Assembly: GCF_018860825.1 (NCBI RefSeq)
Contig: NZ_JAHKPZ010000012.1
Location: 372,001 to 436,000, forward strand
Origin: Lacinutrix sp. C3R15
GTDB lineage: Bacteria; Bacteroidota; Bacteroidia; Flavobacteriales; Flavobacteriaceae
Direction of reading: 5' to 3'
Length of the DNA: 64,000 bases
In this document: positions 10,382 through 18,593 of the stretch, piece after piece
Numbering within the stretch: the stretch's first letter is position 1
Layout of the letters: every line of letters starts with the position of its first letter
The notes under the pieces: generated by a model
What the model saw: only the letters and a program-made list of their open reading frames with translations
The model's database searches: none
Told to the model about the DNA's origin: nothing
Program-made: the position numbers and the translations under genes

Positions 10382-11062
10382 ATGACAGATGAAATCAAAA
10401 ATGAAGCAATTGAGCAACTTGAAAAAGATGTTCTTTTTGGCTTTGAAAACAGAGACGATTTACTTGAAAGTATAAGTGGAATGTTTTATGATGAAACTGA
10501 TTTTGATAAAAATTGGCTAAAAAAAGAAATTGATATCAGGTTAAAAAATCACCAAAAAGAAAGCCTTAATTGGAAAAAACCTACCGATTTTGAAAGATTA
10601 GTCAAATCATTTGACGAATTAAACAAAAATAAGATTGTTTCTCTACATAAAGCTGGATATACAAAAAGCGATGGAGAAGAAGATTGTTCCGAAATAATTG
10701 ATGAGTTAAAAGCTATAGGAATTAACACAAATGGATACTGCTATTATCACACTCAAGATTTAGAAAGAGCTATTGGAGAAGAAAAAATGTTGTTTATAAG
10801 TTTTGACAGTTATAATCGTGATGATGAATTAGCAAAAAATGTTGCCGAAAAAATAATTTCTGTTTTGACTAATAATGGTTTTAAGACAAAATGGAATGGC
10901 GCAGTAAACACACGAATTGAAATATTAAATATCGATTGGAAAAAAACTGTTGACAACATTGATTATAATTATGGACGAGTATTTGAGATTATTGAAAAGC
11001 ACCATAAACCTGCGAATAACGGAAAAACAAAAGCCGATAAAAAGCCTTTTTGGAAAATTTGA
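10382..11062 (+). CDS. DUF6891-like protein
   Basis: A 226-residue soluble, acidic protein without signal peptide or membrane segment. The central and C-terminal parts (FDELNKNKIVSLHKAGYTKSDG, YCYYHTQDLERAI, a later DW pair) recall the DUF6891 family, whose function is not known; this match is from memory. The gene opens an accessory block that also holds a toxin-antitoxin pair. It is followed by a long non-coding spacer, unlike the tightly packed neighbours. Confidence 0.6.
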   Translation: MTDEIKNEAIEQLEKDVLFGFENRDDLLESISGMFYDETDFDKNWLKKEIDIRLKNHQKESLNWKKPTDFERLVKSFDELNKNKIVSLHKAGYTKSDGEEDCSEIIDELKAIGINTNGYCYYHTQDLERAIGEEKMLFISFDSYNRDDELAKNVAEKIISVLTNNGFKTKWNGAVNTRIEILNIDWKKTVDNIDYNYGRVFEIIEKHHKPANNGKTKADKKPFWKI

Positions 11063-11173
11063 TAGCAAAAAATACTGCTCTTAACCAAGTATAAAATTAA
11101 TTGCTATTTTAGGCTTAATAAAAGCTAACTTAAGTTATACATAAACGTTGGCTACAAGCTTTCAAAAAACGAC

Positions 11174-11299
11174 ATGAATAACGGAATAATACTCATTATT
11201 GCATTTTCTTTTCCATTATTACTTCTGATAGTGTACTATTTCTGGTTATCAAAACGAAAAAAAAGACACGCGGAATCATTAATGAGTTTAAAAAATTGA
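11174..11299 (+). CDS. Small single-pass membrane protein (41 residues)
   Basis: The ORF reads MNNGIILIIAFSFPLLLL at the start: a short polar N-terminus, one hydrophobic helix of ~20 residues, then a lysine/arginine-rich tail (SKRKKRHAESL) that would stay in the cytoplasm. The composition is that of a real membrane peptide. It has no obvious ribosome-binding site. It may instead be the 5' part of a frameshifted gene, because open sequence resumes in another frame at 11335. Confidence 0.4.
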   Translation: MNNGIILIIAFSFPLLLLIVYYFWLSKRKKRHAESLMSLKN

Positions 11300-11334
11300 T
11301 CATTAGTAGAAAGTAATAAATTGGTCTAATCAGA

Positions 11335-11520
11335 TTGTCGTCTTTGCAGCTTGCTGGTAACGGAATTATTAAATACGGAACCGAACGTAGAAGGAACGAA
11401 AATTTAACGGATTCCCAATTAAAAAAAATGAAGGAATCAGTTGGAGAATACTCTGAAATGCAAAACTTAAAAATTTTAATCTATAACAAATTTTCACATT
11501 GCAATAGAGATTACATCTAA
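11335..11520 (+). pseudogene. Possible remnant of a decayed gene
   Basis: Open for 61 codons from a TTG with protein-like composition (GNGIIKYGTERRRNENLTDSQ) but no good start or ribosome-binding site. It lies 35 bases after the 41-residue membrane ORF in a different frame, which would fit a gene broken by one or more indels. The evidence is composition only. Confidence 0.2.
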
Positions 11521-11580
11521 ACTGCATAATTTATCACTTAAGCCTACTACCAACAGCGCATATAATTCATACTAATTCTT

Positions 11581-11650
11581 ACCTGCTTACAAAAATCCTC
11601 TCAGATTTTATTTGCTAACTTTAGTCCTTAAACACGCTAGCTGTAATTTG
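11581..11650 (+). repeat. Palindromic intergenic spacer element
   Basis: Contains a hairpin (AAAATC at 11592-11597 with GATTTT at 11604-11609), then TTTGCTAAC, CCTTAAACACG and a GCTAGC. From memory, similar spacers recur between accessory genes in Flavobacteriaceae. A weaker relative (ATTACTTGCTAAACCACG) lies after the toxin gene around 12290. Confidence 0.4.
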
Positions 11651-11680
11651 TAAATGATTCATATTTGGTGTATATTTACA
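11647..11680 (+). promoter_or_regulatory. Promoter and probable operator of the parDE operon
   Basis: TTTG (11647-11650), a 20-base spacer and TATATTTA (11671-11678) form a near-consensus Bacteroidota promoter. The inverted repeat TGTAAAT (11649-11655) / ATTTACA (11674-11680) overlaps both elements. This is where a ribbon-helix-helix antitoxin would bind to repress its own operon. The role is inferred from position and family behaviour. Confidence 0.55.
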
Positions 11681-11695
11681 TCAAACAAATAAAAT

Positions 11696-11935
11696 ATGGC
11701 AAGACAAAGTATATCATTCACTAAGCCAAACGATGAATGGCTAAAAACTCAAGTAGATAAAAAAGAGTATTCAAGTAAGAGTGAACTCGTAAATGACTTG
11801 ATTAGACAAGCCAGAAAACAACAAGTTGAAATTAACTGGATTCGTGCTAAATTAGAAAAAGCCGAAAATAGCGGCTATACAAATGAAAATAAAAATGAAA
11901 TTTTAGCGCAATCAAAGTCTTTGCTTAATGGCTAA
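11696..11935 (+). CDS. parD: ParD-family antitoxin
   Basis: A 79-residue protein. The N-terminal half (RQSISFTKPNDEWLKTQV...YSSKSELVNDLIRQARKQQ) is a ribbon-helix-helix DNA-binding domain. The C-terminal half is the flexible toxin-binding region. ParD binds and neutralises ParE and, with it, represses the operon. Its last 8 bases overlap the toxin start (ATGGCTAA), which couples translation. A palindrome overlaps its promoter. Confidence 0.9.
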   Translation: MARQSISFTKPNDEWLKTQVDKKEYSSKSELVNDLIRQARKQQVEINWIRAKLEKAENSGYTNENKNEILAQSKSLLNG

Positions 11936-12215
11936 ATACAAATTAAGTAATGAAGCGAAAAATGACTTGATAAGAATTCATCATTATGGTGTGAAAAAAT
12001 TTGGAATGACTCAAGCAGACAAATACTTTGAATCATTTTTTAAATATTTCGAAATTATTGCTCAAAGACCTTTTTCTTTTGAATCTGTTGACTATATAAA
12101 AAAAGACTACAAACGATGTGTTTGTGGGGTGGATAGCATTTATTTTAAAATAAATGAAAATATTGTAGAAATAATGGCAATTGTAGGAAGACAAGATTTG
12201 AATGAAAAACTGTAA
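11928..12215 (+). CDS. parE: RelE/ParE-family toxin
   Basis: A 95-residue basic protein with the ParE fold signature: LSNEAKNDLIRIHHYGVKKFG at the N-terminus, a RPFSFESVDYIKKDYKR segment, and the C-terminal strand ENIVEIMAIVGRQD. ParE toxins poison DNA gyrase, while RelE relatives cleave mRNA at the ribosome. The antitoxin type and the IVGRQD ending favour ParE. It overlaps the antitoxin by 8 bases. It probably serves as a stabilisation or stress module of this accessory block. Confidence 0.9.
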   Translation: MAKYKLSNEAKNDLIRIHHYGVKKFGMTQADKYFESFFKYFEIIAQRPFSFESVDYIKKDYKRCVCGVDSIYFKINENIVEIMAIVGRQDLNEKL

Positions 12216-12346
12216 TCTGAATTAAAAAACCGTTGTAAACTATAGTTATAAGTAATTGCTGTTTCTCGCCTACTTTGTATGTATTTGCAAAATTACTTGC
12301 TAAACCACGTAAGTACTCATAAACAACACCATAACATTACAAGCAT

Positions 12347-12391
12347 AAAAAAAGGCATCTAAAAATACCTCTTAAATGCCTTTTTCTGTTT
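12347..12391. terminator. Bidirectional terminator between parE and the DUF6495 gene
   Basis: AAAAAGGCAT pairs with ATGCCTTTTT across a loop of ~17 bases, with A- and T-runs on the two sides. It sits between convergent genes. Confidence 0.75.
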
Positions 12392-12403
12392 TTAAATTAA
12401 GCC

Positions 12404-12871
12404 TTAATTAATAAGCTTATCTAAATAGATAAATAAATCGCCTTTTGTAATGACACCTCCTTGTTGAATAAGTGTAAACTTGTCTTTATTCTTATCTTCA
12501 GAATATTCTTTTTTAGCCTGTAAAAATTCTACATTATCATCCATCAAGTTTTCTCGTAGCCAATTAAACCCATCTTTAGTTGTTATATCTATTCCATTTT
12601 TAAGTTGCACTGCAATAACATGCATAACCTCTTCTTTTAAATGAAACAAATGCATTTGTTGTGGTGAAATATGCTCTACATATTTTGCTTGATTTAAAAC
12701 ACCTTCCCAAACCAAATCACTAAACACATCTAATTCTTGTTCTGCTACTTCTGGTGTGTTGGTTTTAATAGTATCCCACTCACTAGCTGTTATAGATTGT
12801 GTTGCTAAAAAATTAATAAATTCTTGGTGCAATTCTTCTAATTGCTCTTTTGTAAGTCTTGAATATTTCAT
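12404..12871 (-). CDS. DUF6495 family protein
   Basis: A 155-residue soluble acidic protein with no signal peptide. The N-terminus (MKYSRLTKEQLEELHQEFINFLATQSI) and the body match, from memory, the Bacteroidota family DUF6495, which has no known function. Predicted mostly helical. It is a single gene with flanking spacers. Confidence 0.7.
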   Translation of the reverse strand: MKYSRLTKEQLEELHQEFINFLATQSITASEWDTIKTNTPEVAEQELDVFSDLVWEGVLNQAKYVEHISPQQMHLFHLKEEVMHVIAVQLKNGIDITTKDGFNWLRENLMDDNVEFLQAKKEYSEDKNKDKFTLIQQGGVITKGDLFIYLDKLIN

Positions 12872-12998
12872 TGAAAAATATTTTTATTTTACATTTCCGT
12901 GAAAACGGAAATTTTATTTTAACACTAGTTTCCTATACTATAGGAGTCTTAATTAATTTTTTTGCTACAAGATTAAGTATTCTTGTGCATTTTTAAAT

Positions 12999-13901
12999 TT
13001 ATTTGGTAACACCTAAAGCCTTTGCTGCAGCAAAAGGTCTATCTGTAGCAAAAACATCTATTCCTTTATTTTGCCATACTTTATATAGATTCTCTCCTTT
13101 TGCTTCGGCTTGTTTATCTAAGTTTCCTAAAGTACCTAAAATGGTTTTTATTCCATAAGACTGTACTTTTTTATAAAACGTATCTGCTGACAATCTTGTT
13201 CCTGTAAAGGCCAACATATTTTCTGTTGGTATATTAGAATGTAATAACCAGTCTAATTCCTTTTCATTTCTTGCTGAAACAGACAATAACAATTCTGGTG
13301 CTAACTTATACGCCTTTTCTGCTTGTTTTAAATCATAAGTAATAATAACACAAACATCTTCTGCTTTTTCTGCTCTAATTGCATCTATTACAGTTTCAAC
13401 AGCAACACTACGCTTAATATCTACCGTTAAGACAACCTTATTTGCTTTTGCCCATTTTAAAACGGAAGAAAATAATGGAATTTTAAAACTAGTTTGGTTT
13501 TCAAAATCATCTTCTAAATAAAACGCTTGTAATTCTTGGTAAGTATAGTCTGTTAGTTTTCCTGTTCCTGTTGTTGTTCTATCTAGAGTGTTGTCATGTA
13601 GCAACACCAATTGATTATCTTTAGTTTTTGCCACATCAATTTCAAAAATAGCAGTAGGAATACGGTTGTAAACATACGCTAGGGTTTCTATGGCATTTTC
13701 AGGATAATTGGCAATACTTTTTCCGCCACGATGCACACTAATAATAGCATCTGCATTAGGCTGGTATTTAAAAGTTTTAATTAAAACCGATTTTTTATTA
13801 GATTCTTGTACTACTTCATTGGTAGTGCTTGCCTCAGAAACATTTTTCTTACAAGACACCACTAAAACGAATAGTAAAATAAAATATAATTGTTTGTGCA
13901 T
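12999..13901 (-). CDS. Glycerophosphodiester phosphodiesterase lipoprotein
   Basis: A 300-residue lipoprotein with a signal peptide ending at C17 (LVVSC). It hydrolyses glycerophosphodiesters to glycerol-3-phosphate and an alcohol. The GDPD core motifs are visible: VHRGGKSIANYPENAIETL near the N-terminus, the EIDVAKTKDNQLVLLHD segment with acidic metal ligands and the second histidine, and VDIK later. It is likely anchored in the periplasm or outer membrane for phospholipid scavenging. It is monocistronic. Confidence 0.92.
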   Translation of the reverse strand: MHKQLYFILLFVLVVSCKKNVSEASTTNEVVQESNKKSVLIKTFKYQPNADAIISVHRGGKSIANYPENAIETLAYVYNRIPTAIFEIDVAKTKDNQLVLLHDNTLDRTTTGTGKLTDYTYQELQAFYLEDDFENQTSFKIPLFSSVLKWAKANKVVLTVDIKRSVAVETVIDAIRAEKAEDVCVIITYDLKQAEKAYKLAPELLLSVSARNEKELDWLLHSNIPTENMLAFTGTRLSADTFYKKVQSYGIKTILGTLGNLDKQAEAKGENLYKVWQNKGIDVFATDRPFAAAKALGVTK

Positions 13902-13954
13902 ATGTACTCTGTTACTTAAACTGAATATTTAGTAAAAGTTAGATTTTTAAAATA

Positions 13955-13991
13955 AAAAAAACCGTTTAGAATAGCTCCAAACGGTTTTTAA
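13955..13991 (-). terminator. Terminator of the rpsF-rpsR-rplI operon
   Basis: AAAACCGTTT pairs with AAACGGTTTT across a ~14-base loop, just after the rplI stop codon on the minus strand. A-rich sequence on the plus strand gives the U-run. Confidence 0.8.
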
Positions 13992-14008
13992 TAATGTGAT
14001 TTAAAATA

Positions 14009-14452
14009 TTAAGCTTGAGCTATTACTTCAAAAGATAATTCAACAGAAACCTCTCTGTGTAAACGAATAGTAGCATCATACTTACCTAAACGTTTTACAG
14101 TAGTAACTGTAATGAATTTTTTATCAATTTCTTGACCTTCTTTTGCTAATGCTTCCGCTAGGTTGATATTGTTAATAGATCCAAATAATTTGTCTCCTGA
14201 ACCAACTTTAGCAGCTATTTTAATTTCTAATGCTTTAAGTGCATCTGCAACTTTATTAGCATCATCAATAATTTTCTTTTCTTTATAAGCTCTTTGCTTA
14301 ATGTTTTCAGCTAATACTTTCTTTGCAGAAGCAGTAGCAATAACAGCGTGACCTGTAGGAATTAAAAAGTTTCTACCATAACCGTTCTTAACCGTTACAA
14401 CATCGTCTTTAAATCCTAAGTTCTCAACGTCTTGTTTTAATATAAGTTCCAT
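14009..14452 (-). CDS. rplI: 50S ribosomal protein L9
   Basis: A 147-residue protein with the L9 N-terminal domain (MELILKQDVENLGFKDDVVTVKNGYGRNFLIPTG), a connecting helix and the C-terminal domain. L9 binds 23S rRNA near the base of the L1 stalk and supports reading-frame fidelity. It is the last gene of a three-gene ribosomal operon, 12 bases after rpsR. Confidence 0.97.
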   Translation of the reverse strand: MELILKQDVENLGFKDDVVTVKNGYGRNFLIPTGHAVIATASAKKVLAENIKQRAYKEKKIIDDANKVADALKALEIKIAAKVGSGDKLFGSINNINLAEALAKEGQEIDKKFITVTTVKRLGKYDATIRLHREVSVELSFEVIAQA

Positions 14453-14464
14453 GTTATGCGTATT

Positions 14465-14764
14465 TTATTTTAATAAATCTGCCACATATGGCATTAATGC
14501 TAAGTGACGTGCTCTTTTTACAGCAACAGACACTTTTCTTTGATATTTTAATGAAGTTCCTGTTAAACGTCTTGGTAAAATTTTACCTTGTTCGTTTACA
14601 AAACCTAATAACCAGTCTGCATCTTTATAATCTACATACTTGATTCCAGATTTTTTGAAACGACAGTACTTTTTATTCTTGTTCGTTTCAATATTAAGAG
14701 GAGTTAAATATCTAATTTCTCCGTCTTTTTTTCCTTTAGATTGTTGTTCTATAGTGCTTGCCAT
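14465..14764 (-). CDS. rpsR: 30S ribosomal protein S18
   Basis: A 99-residue protein. The body shows the S18 signature ([40 protein letters not shown]). It binds 16S rRNA with S6 on the platform. The N-terminus is ~25 residues longer than in E. coli, with a Lys/Gly-rich extension common in Bacteroidota. It lies 2 bases after rpsF. Confidence 0.97.
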   Translation of the reverse strand: MASTIEQQSKGKKDGEIRYLTPLNIETNKNKKYCRFKKSGIKYVDYKDADWLLGFVNEQGKILPRRLTGTSLKYQRKVSVAVKRARHLALMPYVADLLK

Positions 14765-14766
14765 GA

Positions 14767-15105
14767 TTATGCTTTTTGTTTTAGTTTAGCTCTTCTTCTT
14801 TCTGCCCACGAAATCGCGTGCTTGTCTAAAGATACAGTTAAGTAACGCATAAAACGCTCATCACGTCTAAACTCTACTTCTAAAGGGTTAATAACTTCAC
14901 CATCTACTTGGTACTCAAATAAGTGATAAAAACCACTCTTTTTGTTTTGAATTGGGTACGCTAATTTTTTTAAGCCCCAATCTTCTTTGGCTACCATCTT
15001 TGCTCCTCTAGAAACAAGAAAATCTTCGTATTTCTTTACTGTTTCCTTTATCTGTGTCTCAGATAAAACGGGATTTAAGATGAAAACAGTTTCATAATGA
15101 TTCAT
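14767..15105 (-). CDS. rpsF: 30S ribosomal protein S6
   Basis: A 112-residue protein with the S6 ferredoxin-like fold ([69 protein letters not shown]). It partners S18 in the 30S platform. First gene of rpsF-rpsR-rplI, with a consensus promoter close upstream and a leader of ~26 bases. That leader is too short for the S6:S18 autoregulatory leader known in other phyla. Confidence 0.97.
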   Translation of the reverse strand: MNHYETVFILNPVLSETQIKETVKKYEDFLVSRGAKMVAKEDWGLKKLAYPIQNKKSGFYHLFEYQVDGEVINPLEVEFRRDERFMRYLTVSLDKHAISWAERRRAKLKQKA

Positions 15106-15137
15106 AAAAATCTAATTTATTTGTTAAAAATTGGCTG

Positions 15138-15168
15138 CAAAAGTAAGTCTTTTTATTTAAAGAAACAA
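15138..15168 (-). promoter_or_regulatory. Promoter of the rpsF operon
   Basis: Read on the minus strand: TTG (15168-15166), a 20-base spacer, then TACTTTTG (15145-15138), a full match to the Bacteroidota primary-sigma consensus. Predicted start near 15131. Confidence 0.7.
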
Positions 15169-15260
15169 CAAAACACAAAACAATCTTATAAAATTATATC
15201 ACTTCATTTCATATCTAAAAAAACGTTAATAATTTGTTAAAACTATCATTTAGTCGGTGT

Positions 15261-15312
15261 TTTTTGGTTTTTAACCGAATTATTCGTACTATTGTCGATA
15301 TCTTAACCGAAT
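15261..15312 (+). promoter_or_regulatory. Promoter with 10-bp direct repeats before the LytTR regulator
   Basis: TTTTTG (15261-15266), a 20-base spacer and TACTATTG (15287-15294, one mismatch to TAnnTTTG) form the promoter. The direct repeat TTAACCGAAT occurs at 15271-15280 inside the spacer and at 15303-15312 just after the expected start, 32 bp apart. LytTR proteins bind paired direct repeats, so autoregulation is possible. Confidence 0.45.
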
Positions 15313-15325
15313 AAACATAAATGTT

Positions 15326-16021
15326 ATGACTTTAAACTGTGTAGTAGTTGATGATTCAGCAATACAACGTCTGTCAATTGTTAAACTAATTGAAAATCAC
15401 TCATCTCTGAATTTAATAGCGGAATATAGTAGCGCTTTAGAAACAAAAAATGGTTTAAATACGCATAAAGTAGATTTAATTTTTTTAGATATTGAAATGC
15501 CAGTTCTAAACGGATTTGAATTATTAGATGTGTTAAATAATAAGCCACAAATTATTTTTGTTACTGGTAAAACGGAATATGCTTTTAAAGCATTTAATTA
15601 CGATGCAACAGATTATTTACAAAAACCAATTACTAAAGAACGTTTTAATACTGCAGTTGAAAAAGCATTAGAATATCATAAATTAAAATTAGACTTTAAC
15701 GAAGCGGAAGGAGAACACATTTTTGTAAAAAGTAACCTTAAAAAACGTAAAGTTTATATAAAAGATATTAAATGGATTGAAGCACTTGGTGACTATGTAA
15801 AACTAGTAACCGAAGAAACAAGCCTTGTTGTACTTTCTACTATGAAAGCTTTTGAACACGAATTACCAGAAGGTAAGTTTTTAAGAATTCACAAGTCTTA
15901 TATTGTTAATCTAGATAAAGTAGACAGATTTAATAGTAAGAATGTAGAAGTTGGTGCTTATGAAATACCTTTAAGTAGAAACAAGAAAACACAACTTGTT
16001 GAAGCATTGAATAACAACTAA
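15326..16021 (+). CDS. LytTR-family response regulator
   Basis: A 231-residue two-domain protein. Receiver domain ~1-120 with the acidic pocket (VVVDD), phospho-acceptor D55 in LIFLDIEMP, the conserved Thr/Lys region (FVTGKTEYAFKAFNYDATDYLQKP). LytTR DNA-binding domain ~135-231 (FLRIHKSYIVNLDKVDRF). It would bind DNA when phosphorylated. No histidine kinase is adjacent, so it is an orphan regulator. Direct repeats at its own promoter suggest self-control. Followed by a strong terminator. Confidence 0.95.
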   Translation: MTLNCVVVDDSAIQRLSIVKLIENHSSLNLIAEYSSALETKNGLNTHKVDLIFLDIEMPVLNGFELLDVLNNKPQIIFVTGKTEYAFKAFNYDATDYLQKPITKERFNTAVEKALEYHKLKLDFNEAEGEHIFVKSNLKKRKVYIKDIKWIEALGDYVKLVTEETSLVVLSTMKAFEHELPEGKFLRIHKSYIVNLDKVDRFNSKNVEVGAYEIPLSRNKKTQLVEALNNN

Positions 16022-16042
16022 CACAAAATCACATATACTCCT

Positions 16043-16070
16043 AAAGTCTGACGAAAGTTGGACTTTTTTT
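16043..16070. terminator. Terminator after the LytTR regulator
   Basis: A 10-bp stem AAAGTCTGAC / GTTGGACTTT (two G-T pairs) closed by a GAAA tetraloop and followed by TTTTT. It also lies at the 3' end of the convergent priA. Confidence 0.85.
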
Positions 16071-16074
16071 GTTC

Positions 16075-18528
16075 TTAGTAATTATCTACATTTAATATTA
16101 CACGTACAGGCCTAAAATCTTTTACAGCATTAAAACTATTCTCTATTTTTAAAATAGCATCTTTTGTTTTTGCTAAAGATTGCTTTTGCGGAATTTTAAC
16201 TAAAATATTTTTATGAAATTGATTTCGTATTCTAGAAACTGGCGGAAATTCTGGACCTAAAACAAAATCACTAAAAACTTGACGTAACGATTTTGCATAC
16301 CAATCTGCAGCCATATTTACACGATTGTAATCTTTATGCTTTAAAGTGATTTTTATTTGTCTGTAAACTGGAGGATATTTAAAATTATAACGCTCATCCA
16401 TTTGCTCTTTATACATTCCTGCATAATCGTTTGTAGAAACCTGCTGTAATATTTTATGAAACGGATTATAGGTTTGTATTAAAACTTTACCTCGCTCTTC
16501 GGTACGTCCTGCTCTACCAGAAACCTGAAGCATTAATTGAAAACTACGTTCATGAGCTCTAAAATCTGGAAAATTAAGCATATTATCTGCATTCATAATA
16601 CCAACCAACTTTACGTTTCTAAAATCTAAACCTTTGGTTAGCATTTGTGTTCCTACCAAAATATCTACTTCCTGTTGCTCAAAAGAAGTTATAATTTTTT
16701 CGTAACCATACTTACCTCTGGTAGTATCTAAATCCATTCTAGCTACTTTATAATCAGGAAACAACTCCTTCACCTCTACTTCTATCTGTTCTGTACCAAA
16801 ACCCTTGCTATCTATATCTGGACTACCACAAGCCATGCATTTAAGCAACATAGCAGAATGGTAACCACAATAATGACAACGCAATTGATTTCTGTATTGA
16901 TGGTAGGTTAAACTTACATCACAATTGGGGCATTGTGGTGCATTACCACAGGTATTACATTCCACAATTGGTGAAAAACCTCTTCTATTTTGAAACAAAA
17001 TAATTTGTTGACCTGCTTTTAATGTTTCGTCCATTTCTTCTAGCAATCTATCACTAAAATGGCCTTTCATTTTTTTTCGCTTATGCTTATCCTTAATATC
17101 TACCAGTTCAATTTCTGGCATCAAAACATTATTATAACGCGTACTTAATGCTACAAAACCATACTTTTTTTGCTTTGCATTAAAAGCGCTCTCTAAACTT
17201 GGTGTAGCAGACCCTAACAAGGTTTTTGCTTTAAAAATATTAGCCAAAACTACTGCTGCATCTCTTGCATGGTATCTTGGTGCAGGATCAAATTGTTTAA
17301 AAGACTGCTCATGCTCTTCATCTACTAAAATTAAACCTAAGTTTTTAAAAGGTAAAAATATAGACGATCGTGCTCCTAAAATTATTTGCGCTTTCGCGGA
17401 ATTGTTTAACAAATTAGTATACACTTCTACGCGTTCATGAATAGAGTATTTTGAATGAAAAACAGCTACTTGTTCTCCAAAATAATTTTGAAGCCTAGAA
17501 ACTAACTGTGTTGTTAGTGCTATTTCTGGAAGCAAATACAAAACCTGCTCTCCTTTAGCTAAAGCTTCTTCAATAAGCTTGACATATATTTCTGTTTTAC
17601 CTGAAGAAGTTACACCATGTAACAAAGTAACATGATGCGTTTTAAAAGATGTTTTAATTTCTTCTAGAGCTTTAATTTGGTGTTCATTTAATTTCTTGGA
17701 AGCTTCGTTTTCTTCTCCAGAATAATTAATTCTATCGGTTTGAATGTGATATTCTTCTAGTATACCTTTATCTACCAGTGTTTTTATTATTGCAGAAGAT
17801 GCCTGGCTGGCTTCGGTTAACTCTGTTACCTTAATAGGTTTCTTGCTTTTTGCAGACAACATAAACAAGGTCATAATTACTTGTTTCTGTTTTGGTGCTC
17901 TATTCAACGCTTCTAAAGCATTTTGAAGTGAAGTTTCTGAAGTATAATCACCATGCAATTTTACATACCTAACATACTTTGGTTTGTATTTTTCGTAAAT
18001 TTCTTCTTGTAAATGAATGGCTCCTTTTTCTAAAAGCCTTTTAATTACAGGAAGCACATTCTTTTTATCTAAAATAGAAATTAGATCTTGAATTTTTAAT
18101 GAAGATTGATACTGTAGTGCTTCGTATACTAGAAATTCATCATCTTTTAAATCTGTATCCTCAATTTCTTTATCGTTATTCTTACTAATTATAGTTTCAC
18201 TTTCTAACAAAAATGCACTTGGTAAAGCAGCACGCATTACATCACCTAAAGTACACATGTAGTAATTAGAAATCCATTGCCAAAACCTTAATTGCTCGGG
18301 ATTCACTATTGGTGTTTCATCTAAAATTTGATGAATCTCTTTAGCTTCATATACCAAAGGTTTGTTGTTATGTATGCTATGTACAAGCGCTGTGTACATT
18401 TTTGTTTTACCAAAAGGCACAGCAACACGCATGCCTACCTGAAGAAAAGAGGCCTCTGCTTCTGTAATGCTGTAGGTAAATAGTTTTTCCAGTGGAACTG
18501 GTAGAATGACATCTATGAAATAATTCAT
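16075..18528 (-). CDS. priA: Primosomal protein N' (replication-restart helicase PriA)
   Basis: An 817-residue superfamily 2 helicase that reloads the replisome at stalled forks. Visible: the N-terminal 3'-end DNA-binding domain (~1-110), Walker A (HGVTSSGKTE), DEEH box, and the PriA zinc region with paired cysteines (CNTCG...CPNCD...CHYCG...CMACG). Helicase motifs V-VI follow (GTQMLTKGLDF, QVSGRAGR), then the C-terminal domain. Monocistronic, convergent with the LytTR gene. Confidence 0.97.
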   Translation of the reverse strand: MNYFIDVILPVPLEKLFTYSITEAEASFLQVGMRVAVPFGKTKMYTALVHSIHNNKPLVYEAKEIHQILDETPIVNPEQLRFWQWISNYYMCTLGDVMRAALPSAFLLESETIISKNNDKEIEDTDLKDDEFLVYEALQYQSSLKIQDLISILDKKNVLPVIKRLLEKGAIHLQEEIYEKYKPKYVRYVKLHGDYTSETSLQNALEALNRAPKQKQVIMTLFMLSAKSKKPIKVTELTEASQASSAIIKTLVDKGILEEYHIQTDRINYSGEENEASKKLNEHQIKALEEIKTSFKTHHVTLLHGVTSSGKTEIYVKLIEEALAKGEQVLYLLPEIALTTQLVSRLQNYFGEQVAVFHSKYSIHERVEVYTNLLNNSAKAQIILGARSSIFLPFKNLGLILVDEEHEQSFKQFDPAPRYHARDAAVVLANIFKAKTLLGSATPSLESAFNAKQKKYGFVALSTRYNNVLMPEIELVDIKDKHKRKKMKGHFSDRLLEEMDETLKAGQQIILFQNRRGFSPIVECNTCGNAPQCPNCDVSLTYHQYRNQLRCHYCGYHSAMLLKCMACGSPDIDSKGFGTEQIEVEVKELFPDYKVARMDLDTTRGKYGYEKIITSFEQQEVDILVGTQMLTKGLDFRNVKLVGIMNADNMLNFPDFRAHERSFQLMLQVSGRAGRTEERGKVLIQTYNPFHKILQQVSTNDYAGMYKEQMDERYNFKYPPVYRQIKITLKHKDYNRVNMAADWYAKSLRQVFSDFVLGPEFPPVSRIRNQFHKNILVKIPQKQSLAKTKDAILKIENSFNAVKDFRPVRVILNVDNY

Positions 18529-18552
18529 AGACCAAAGATAATAGGTTTAAAC

Positions 18553-18586
18553 AAAAAAAACAGCTTTAAAAAAGAGGCTTTTTTTT
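18553..18586 (-). terminator. Possible terminator after the TPR gene
   Basis: An A-run and a T-run flank a short GC stem with a bulge; on the minus strand it ends in a U-run just past the TPR gene stop. The stem is weak. Confidence 0.35.
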
Positions 18587-18593
18587 ATAACCT

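Noticed and set aside
11150-11165. Classic integron attC site near AACGTTGGCT
   Set aside because: The core does not fit GTTRRRY and no matching RYYYAAC partner was found.
18533-18540. TATCTTTG on the minus strand as a priA promoter
   Set aside because: It is only 5 bases from the ATG and has no -33 partner at the right distance, so it would require a leaderless mRNA; not strong enough to call.
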